From NCBI GenBank assembly GCA_036393835.1, contig DASWGI010000172.1, forward strand, positions 1-10,575: DNA of 10,575 nt. The letters run 5' to 3'. This document shows positions 6,535 through 10,575 of the stretch, piece by piece. Made by a program: the position numbers and the translations under genes. Origin of the DNA: VBKO01 sp036393835. Its GTDB lineage: Bacteria > Myxococcota > Myxococcia > Myxococcales > 40CM-4-68-19. Within the stretch, counting starts at the first letter, position 1, and every line of letters starts with the position of its first letter. The notes under the pieces were generated by a model, which saw only the letters and a program-made list of their open reading frames with translations, was not told where the DNA came from and ran no database searches.

Positions 6535-7230
6535 TCAGCGCTCCGGCTCGACCATGCGGTAGCCGATCCCGCGCACCGTCTCGATCAGATCGCGTCCCGC
6601 GCCCAGCTTCTCGCGCAGGCGCTTCACGTGCGTGTCGACGGTGCGCGTCTGCAGGTCGCTGGAGACCCCCCACACGTCTTGCAGCAGCGCCTCGCGCGTC
6701 TGCACGCGGCCCAGGCGCGACATGAAGGTGGTGAGCAGCTTGAACTCGAGCGCGGTGAGCGCGATCTCCTCCCCGTCGACGTACGCGCGGTGCGCGGCCG
6801 GGTCCACCCGGATGGGCCCCACCTGCTCGCGCGCCTGGTCCGCCTCGGCGCCGCCGCCTCGGCGGAGGATGGCGCGGATGCGCAGCACCAGCTCGCGGAC
6901 GCTGAAGGGCTTGGTGACGAAGTCGTCGGCGCCCACCTCGAACCCGACCACCCGGTCCACCTCGTCGGTCCGCGCCGTCAGCATCAGCACGGGCACGTGC
7001 CGCGTGCGCGGAGACGCCTTGAGCTGGCGGCAGACCTCGTTCCCGGGGATGTCGGGGAGCATCAGGTCGAGCACCACCAGGTCGGGGACGCGCTGCCGCA
7101 CCTTCTCCAGCGCCTCCACGCCTGCGTACGCGGCGGCGGTCTCGAATCCGGCCTGCTGGAGGTTGAATTCCAGCAGGCGCACGAGGTCGCGCTCGTCGTC
7201 GACGATCAGCACCTGGGGCGAGGGGGGCAT
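6535..7230 (-). CDS. OmpR/PhoB-family response regulator
   Basis: This 231-residue two-domain transcription regulator has a receiver domain at about 5-122 with the acidic pair D11/D12, phosphoacceptor D55 in VVLDLMLPD, T85 in LMLTAR and K107 in VTKPFS. The DNA-binding winged helix spans about 137-230, with LTALEFKLL, the recognition-helix region RTVDTHVKRLREKLG and the closing IETVRGIGYRM. All phosphorylation residues are present, so it should be controlled by a histidine kinase. PhoB-like proteins bind direct repeats near promoters and regulate phosphate or envelope genes. No kinase is encoded in the window; its neighbours are an acyltransferase 42 bases upstream and a dehydrogenase 14 bases downstream. 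The ATG at 7230 has AAGGA 1 base upstream of it, an unusually close spacing. I cannot tell PhoB from its paralogues by eye. Confidence 0.94.
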   Translation of the reverse strand: MPPSPQVLIVDDERDLVRLLEFNLQQAGFETAAAYAGVEALEKVRQRVPDLVVLDLMLPDIPGNEVCRQLKASPRTRHVPVLMLTARTDEVDRVVGFEVGADDFVTKPFSVRELVLRIRAILRRGGGAEADQAREQVGPIRVDPAAHRAYVDGEEIALTALEFKLLTTFMSRLGRVQTREALLQDVWGVSSDLQTRTVDTHVKRLREKLGAGRDLIETVRGIGYRMVEPER

Positions 7231-7272
7231 GTCCTTGCGTTCTCGCGGAAGCGCGCGCGTAGCGCAACTCTC

Positions 7273-8802
7273 TCAGCGCGCCGAGACTGCCGGCAGGGGC
7301 TGCGCCGCGGGGGCCTCGTCGAGGACGGCCAGCGACCGCGCATAGTACTCGAGCAGCTCGAGGGCGTGCGGGTGCGCGCCGATCCGGACCGCGGCGCCCG
7401 AAGCGGCCACGGCTCGCCGGCGCGAGAGGCGCTCGACCCCGATCCGCACGATCTCCTCCGCTTCCTCCAGCGACAGGACGTCGGCTTCCAGGCGGGCGAG
7501 GTCGCGGTTGCGGTCCTCGTTCTCGAGGAGCTGCGCGCGGCCCTGCCGCTGCGATTCGAACTCCTGGCCCAGCGCGATGGGCACGCCGAGCGCCTCCAGC
7601 TCGTTGCGCAGGTCGCGCACGCGCTCGGCCAGCCGCGAGCGCGATGCCTCGCGCAGCTCGAGCAAGGCGCGGGCGACCAGCGGGACGGGCGTGGCCGGGA
7701 TCGAGCGCGCGATGCGCGCCATTAGATCTCGCGCCACCTCCTTGGCGATCGCGCGGCGTTCCTCTTCGGAGCAGCGCGACAGGTCCCACCCGCGCGCGGC
7801 GGCCATGCGGCGGAACGAGACCGGCTCTCCGAACGCGAGCGCCACGTAGCCGTTGCGGTGCAGGCGTCCGAAGGCGGCGCGCAGCAGGTTCACGGCGATG
7901 CGCGAGGGCACGATCCAGAGGAGCCGCAGCGCGCCGCGCAGCTTCTCGGCGGCGCCGGGCGGGTGCTCGCGGCCGCGCTTCTCCGCGAGCAGCGCCTCGT
8001 CCTCCAGTACGCGGTCGTAGTTGATGCCGACGGGCACGAAGAGCAGGTCGCGGTCGAAGCCAGGCTCGGCCGAAAGCTGCAGCAGGGCGTCGAGCAGCCC
8101 CACCTTCGGGCTCCGCAGCGCTCCGTCCCGGGTGAGACCGCCTTCCGGGAAGATTCCCTGCGTGACTCCCTGCCGGGTGATCAGCTGGAGGTAGCGCCGT
8201 AGGACGGTGTGGTAGAGCGCGTCCGGGAAGCCCCGGCGCACGAAGAAGCCGCCGAACGCCTTGAAGAGCGCGTCGAGCGGGAACACGCGCGCCCACTCGC
8301 CGACGGCGTAGCTGATCGCCACCTGCCGGGCCAGCGCCCACCCGACCACCACGTAGTCGAAGTTGGAGCGGTGGTTGATGAGGAAGACGGCGGTCGCGTC
8401 GCGCGGCAGGTCCCGCAGGGGGCGCGTCACCACCGGCCGGTAGGCCGCTCCGATGGCGGCCCGCGCCAGCTTCATCCCGACCTCGTAGTACGCGGCGAGC
8501 GAGAAGGCAGGGACGATCTCGTCGATGTACGCCTCGACGCGGCGGCGCACCTCCTCGGCCGGCTCGCCGGACTGCGCGGCGGCGAGCATCGCGCGCTGGA
8601 CCACCAGGTCGTTCAGCAGCTCCTCGCGCACGAGGAGCTTCCCGCCGAACTTGAACAGGTCGACGCGGACCCCGTGCCGCTGCGCGAATCGCCGCGCGCT
8701 CCGGTGCAGCCGCTCGCGCAGCGTCCGCAAGAGGGCCCAGCGGATCAGCTCGTACCCGAGGACGGCGAGCAGGATGGCGACGGCGAGGCGCACGGAGCGC
8801 AT
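7273..8802 (-). CDS. PlsB-like glycerol-3-phosphate acyltransferase
   Basis: This 509-residue protein carries all four acyltransferase motifs of the PlsB/GPAT superfamily: block I NHRSNFDY with the HX4D pair H144/D149, block II GGFFVRR (184-190), block III FPEGGLTRDG (218-227) and block IV VPVGINYD (256-263). The family transfers an acyl group from acyl-ACP or acyl-CoA to the sn-1 position of glycerol-3-phosphate, the first step of phospholipid synthesis, at the inner membrane. Residues 5-24 are hydrophobic and may anchor the protein. It is shorter than E. coli PlsB (about 800 residues), and its C-terminal part (about 345-465) is charged and helical, partly coiled-coil-like. The ATG at 8802 was chosen because upstream codons read into the divergent gene. 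Related lipid acyltransferases are an alternative assignment. The response regulator gene starts 42 bases downstream. Confidence 0.9.
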   Translation of the reverse strand: MRSVRLAVAILLAVLGYELIRWALLRTLRERLHRSARRFAQRHGVRVDLFKFGGKLLVREELLNDLVVQRAMLAAAQSGEPAEEVRRRVEAYIDEIVPAFSLAAYYEVGMKLARAAIGAAYRPVVTRPLRDLPRDATAVFLINHRSNFDYVVVGWALARQVAISYAVGEWARVFPLDALFKAFGGFFVRRGFPDALYHTVLRRYLQLITRQGVTQGIFPEGGLTRDGALRSPKVGLLDALLQLSAEPGFDRDLLFVPVGINYDRVLEDEALLAEKRGREHPPGAAEKLRGALRLLWIVPSRIAVNLLRAAFGRLHRNGYVALAFGEPVSFRRMAAARGWDLSRCSEEERRAIAKEVARDLMARIARSIPATPVPLVARALLELREASRSRLAERVRDLRNELEALGVPIALGQEFESQRQGRAQLLENEDRNRDLARLEADVLSLEEAEEIVRIGVERLSRRRAVAASGAAVRIGAHPHALELLEYYARSLAVLDEAPAAQPLPAVSAR

Positions 8803-8807
8803 TGTAG

Positions 8808-8831
8808 GTCGAGGTCCGGGTCCGGGTCGAA
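8808..8831. repeat. Four tandem GTCSRR hexamers
   Basis: Four successive hexamers read GTCGAG, GTCCGG, GTCCGG and GTCGAA. They lie 6 to 29 bases upstream of the minus-strand acyltransferase start, inside the divergent region. The regular spacing could be an operator or simply low-complexity GC-rich DNA. The hexamer period does not match the 11-base period of known PhoB boxes. Confidence 0.4.
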
Positions 8832-8836
8832 ACCCG
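8823..8836 (-). other. Short hairpin in the acyltransferase leader
   Basis: A perfect five-base stem, CGGGT (8823-8827) and ACCCG (8832-8836), closes on a four-base loop that reads TTCG on the minus strand, a compact tetraloop in RNA. It would sit about 20 bases before the acyltransferase ATG if transcription starts further upstream. It is too small for a riboswitch and shows no T-tract. Confidence 0.3.
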
Positions 8837-8903
8837 CGTTCAAGGTCGCTCGCGGCGCGGCGCAAGACGGTGTAGAGGAGGCGTTCTCTTCCCGGAGGAA
8901 CAC

Positions 8904-9683
8904 ATGCGGATCGTCTCGACCCTTGGAGCGCTGCTCCTGTTCGCTTGCTCGGGAGCGCAGAAGCCCGCGGCGGGGGACGACGCGCGCTCGCGCGCACAGG
9001 CCGTGGTCGCCGCGCCCGATCGCACGCCCGAGGACCGCGCGCTGGACGGGGGCCGCAAACCGGCCGAGACGCTCGAGTTCCTGCGCCTGCAGCCGGGGAT
9101 GAAGGTGGCCGAGCTGGGAGCGGGCGCGGGCTACACCACCGAGCTCATGGCGCGCTCGGTGGCGCCGGACGGGGTCGTCTACGCGCAGAACCCCGACCTC
9201 TTCATCCAGCGCTTCCTCAAGACGCGGTGGCCCGACCGGCTGTCGCGCCCCGCGATGAAGAACGTGGTCCGGGTGGACCGCGAGTTCAACGATCCGCTGC
9301 CGGCCGAGGCGAAGGCGCTCGACCTGGTGCTGATCAACGTCATCTACCACGACACCACGTACATGGACGTCGACCGCGACAAGATGAACAAGGCCGTGTT
9401 CGACGCGCTCAAGCCCGGCGGCGTCTACGTGGTCATCGACTCCAGCGCGAAGCCGGGCACCGGCACGGCCGACGGCAGGACGCTGCACCGCATCGAGGAA
9501 CAGGCGGTGCGCGCCGAGGTGGAGCGCGTCGGGTTCAAGCTGCAGGCGGATGGCGACTTCCTGCGCAACCCGCAGGACGCGCGCGACTGGGACTCGTCCC
9601 CCGCGGCCGCCGCCTCGGCGGGGCGGCGCGGGCAGAGCGACCGGTTCGCGCTGCGCTTCGTCAAGCCTCAGTCGCCGCCGTAA
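8904..9683 (+). CDS. Lipoprotein-type SAM methyltransferase (COG4798-like)
   Basis: This 259-residue protein has a lipoprotein signal: the short hydrophobic leader TLGALLLFACSG gives a lipobox with C15 as the predicted lipidated cysteine. The mature part is a class I methyltransferase: S-adenosylmethionine motif VAELGAGAGYTTE (68-80), VVYAQNPD (91-98), the acidic strand LVLINVIYHD (141-150), LKPGGVYVVIDSSAKPG (169-185) and the LHRIEE helix (194-199). That motif order matches the family of predicted methyltransferases known as COG4798, whose substrate is not settled. A methyltransferase behind an export signal is puzzling, because S-adenosylmethionine is cytoplasmic. The start is clear, with GGAGGA upstream of the ATG. 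It is divergent from the acyltransferase and 50 bases ahead of an alpha/beta hydrolase on the same strand. Confidence 0.9.
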   Translation: MRIVSTLGALLLFACSGAQKPAAGDDARSRAQAVVAAPDRTPEDRALDGGRKPAETLEFLRLQPGMKVAELGAGAGYTTELMARSVAPDGVVYAQNPDLFIQRFLKTRWPDRLSRPAMKNVVRVDREFNDPLPAEAKALDLVLINVIYHDTTYMDVDRDKMNKAVFDALKPGGVYVVIDSSAKPGTGTADGRTLHRIEEQAVRAEVERVGFKLQADGDFLRNPQDARDWDSSPAAAASAGRRGQSDRFALRFVKPQSPP

Positions 9684-9702
9684 TCGGCGGCGCTGCGCTT
9701 TT
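9673..9702 (+). terminator. Weak terminator-like hairpin
   Basis: The arms CGCCGCCG (9673-9680) and CGGCGGCG (9685-9692) form a perfect eight-base stem around the loop TAAT, which contains the methyltransferase stop codon. A run of only four T (9699-9702) follows. Another gene starts 32 bases further on. It may attenuate read-through but is not a strong terminator. Confidence 0.35.
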
Positions 9703-9733
9703 CCCAGCGCGGACAGTATGGGATCTGTTCGCG

Positions 9734-10575
9734 ATGATCTTGCGGCTTTCCGTGCTGTTCGCCGCCGGGCACGCGCTCTTCCGGGCGCGCGGCTTCGAGC
9801 TCAGGGAAATCGCCTCCGGCGAGCGGCGGGTGCTCGTCTACGACCGCCGCGGTTCGGGCAGCGCGCCTCCGGTCGTGCTGCTGCACGGGCTGGGCGGCAG
9901 CGCGGCGTCGTTCGCCTTGCTCGCCTCCCGCCTCGCCTCCGCCAGCAGGCGCGTGTTGGTGCTCGACCTGCCCGGGCACGGACGGAACCGCTTGCGGAAA
10001 GGGGAGGAACCGGCGGGGCTCGTCGAGCAGGCGCAGGCGCTGGGCAGCGCCCTGGCCGGGCTCGGAGAGCCGGCCGTGCTCATCGGCAACTCGCTCGGGG
10101 GCGCGCTCTGCCTGCACGCCGCGCTGGTGGCGCCGGAGCGCGTGCGGGCGGTGGTGGGGCTTTCGCCCGCCGGCGCGCCCCTGCTCGATGCCGATCGCGA
10201 ATCGGTGCGCGAAGTCTTCCGGGGCGATCTCCGCGCCGCGCTGGAGATGCCGGGGCGGCTCTATCGCCGCCCGCCGCGGCTCGCCCGCTTGTTCACGCGC
10301 GATCTGGCCCGCCACTTCGCCGCTCCCGCCGTGCAGCGGCTCCTCGCGCAGGTCGGGCAGCACGCGCTGGCCCCGGAGGACCTCGCCCGCATCGAGCAGC
10401 CGGTGCTGATCCTGTGGGGTGAGTCCGACGGCATCCTTCCCGCTTCCAGCGTCGAGTGGTTCCGGACGCACCTGCGCAACGGGACGGTCGAGGTCCTCCC
10501 GGAGTGCGGGCACCTGCCGCAGATGGAGCAGCGCGCGCTGGTGCTGGCCAGGGTGCGAAGGTTCCTGGCGGAGCT
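9734..10575 (+). CDS. Alpha/beta hydrolase, C-terminus cut by window end
   Basis: The open frame begins at ATG 9734 and runs off the right edge, giving 280 complete residues. The complete catalytic triad of the fold is visible: the oxyanion turn LLHGLGG (49-55), nucleophile S120 in the elbow GNSLGG (118-123), D232 in WGESDGILP and H260 in CGHLPQMEQ. The LDLPGHGRN segment (77-85) is typical of this family. A lid region at about 150-215 is arginine- and alanine-rich. The N-terminus has a short hydrophobic stretch (4-11) but no clear signal cleavage site. Such enzymes hydrolyse esters, lactones or C-C bonds, and the substrate cannot be read here. GGGAT lies 10 bases upstream of the start. An ATG at 9718 is in a different frame. 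It follows the methyltransferase gene by 50 bases and may be cotranscribed. Confidence 0.9.
   Translation, partial: MILRLSVLFAAGHALFRARGFELREIASGERRVLVYDRRGSGSAPPVVLLHGLGGSAASFALLASRLASASRRVLVLDLPGHGRNRLRKGEEPAGLVEQAQALGSALAGLGEPAVLIGNSLGGALCLHAALVAPERVRAVVGLSPAGAPLLDADRESVREVFRGDLRAALEMPGRLYRRPPRLARLFTRDLARHFAAPAVQRLLAQVGQHALAPEDLARIEQPVLILWGESDGILPASSVEWFRTHLRNGTVEVLPECGHLPQMEQRALVLARVRRFLAE

Larger units (their letters stand above)
8803..8903. promoter_or_regulatory. Divergent intergenic region
   Basis: These 101 bases separate the starts of the minus-strand acyltransferase and the plus-strand methyltransferase, so promoters for both should lie here or just inside the genes. I could not find a convincing -35/-10 pair with normal spacing on either strand. 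The left half holds a run of four related hexamers and a small hairpin (separate entries). The right half ends in GGAGGAACAC before the ATG at 8904, a good ribosome binding site. Confidence 0.5.

Noticed and set aside
6535..7230. Naming the regulator phoB
   Set aside because: OmpR-family regulators share these motifs; no kinase or phosphate transport genes support the specific name.
6521..8341. Upstream extension of the dehydrogenase frame to 877 codons
   Set aside because: The extra part overlaps the regulator and acyltransferase genes and is Arg/Pro-rich; the ATG at 6520 has a good GGGAGG site and starts with the expected SDR strand.
8808..8831. Tandem hexamers considered as a CRISPR-like array
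   Set aside because: Units are only six bases long and lack spacers.
8803..8997. Upstream extension of the acyltransferase frame to 574 codons
   Set aside because: It would overlap the start of the divergent methyltransferase gene and adds a basic, proline-rich string not seen in the family.
9550..10422. Plus-strand frame of 290 codons overlapping the methyltransferase and hydrolase genes
   Set aside because: It is a frame shadow without motifs. The real hydrolase frame starts at 9734 and keeps a full catalytic triad.

Overview
This window comes from a GC-rich bacterium (roughly 70% G+C in most coding stretches, strong third-position GC bias, GTG starts, GGAGG-type ribosome binding sites). 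The gene content and protein style resemble a myxobacterium or related Deltaproteobacteria/Myxococcota lineage such as Anaeromyxobacter. That assignment is inferred from composition and protein flavour, because no rRNA or marker gene is present.

Layout: eight genes run on the minus strand from about 8802 down to 276, and two run on the plus strand from 8904 to the right edge. The switch at 8803-8903 is a divergent intergenic region. In transcription order the minus-strand genes are a PlsB-like glycerol-3-phosphate acyltransferase (7273-8802), a PhoB/OmpR-type response regulator (6535-7230), a short-chain dehydrogenase (5708-6520), a DedA-family membrane protein (5026-5625), a TerB-like small protein (4556-4951), a protein with a zinc-peptidase-like HExxH motif (3203-4531), a cobalamin-binding-type radical SAM protein (1772-3196), a coiled-coil protein (1217-1702) and a methionine- and proline-rich protein of unknown function (276-1139). 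That is nine CDS on the minus strand if the coiled-coil protein is counted with them. Gaps are 42, 14, 82, 74, 24, 6, 69 and 77 bases. The tightest groups are acyltransferase/regulator/dehydrogenase and TerB/HExxH/radical SAM. The plus-strand genes are a predicted lipoprotein with a COG4798-like methyltransferase domain (8904-9683) and an alpha/beta hydrolase cut off by the window end (9734-10575).

How the genes may work together: the acyltransferase, dehydrogenase and DedA protein all point to membrane lipids, with a response regulator encoded among them and no histidine kinase in view. The most unusual part is the pair of the HExxH protein and the radical SAM enzyme, six bases apart, which looks like an uncharacterised two-enzyme modification unit with a TerB-like partner. 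The left-most two genes stand out by lower GC and lack recognisable families. The 287-residue protein carries an internal imperfect repeat around an F-V/G-P/N-[IL]-P-[MI]-P pattern.

No tRNA, rRNA, CRISPR array, insertion sequence or integrase was seen. The only gene-free stretch of notable size is 1-275, which holds a nested GC-rich inverted repeat and no convincing gene.
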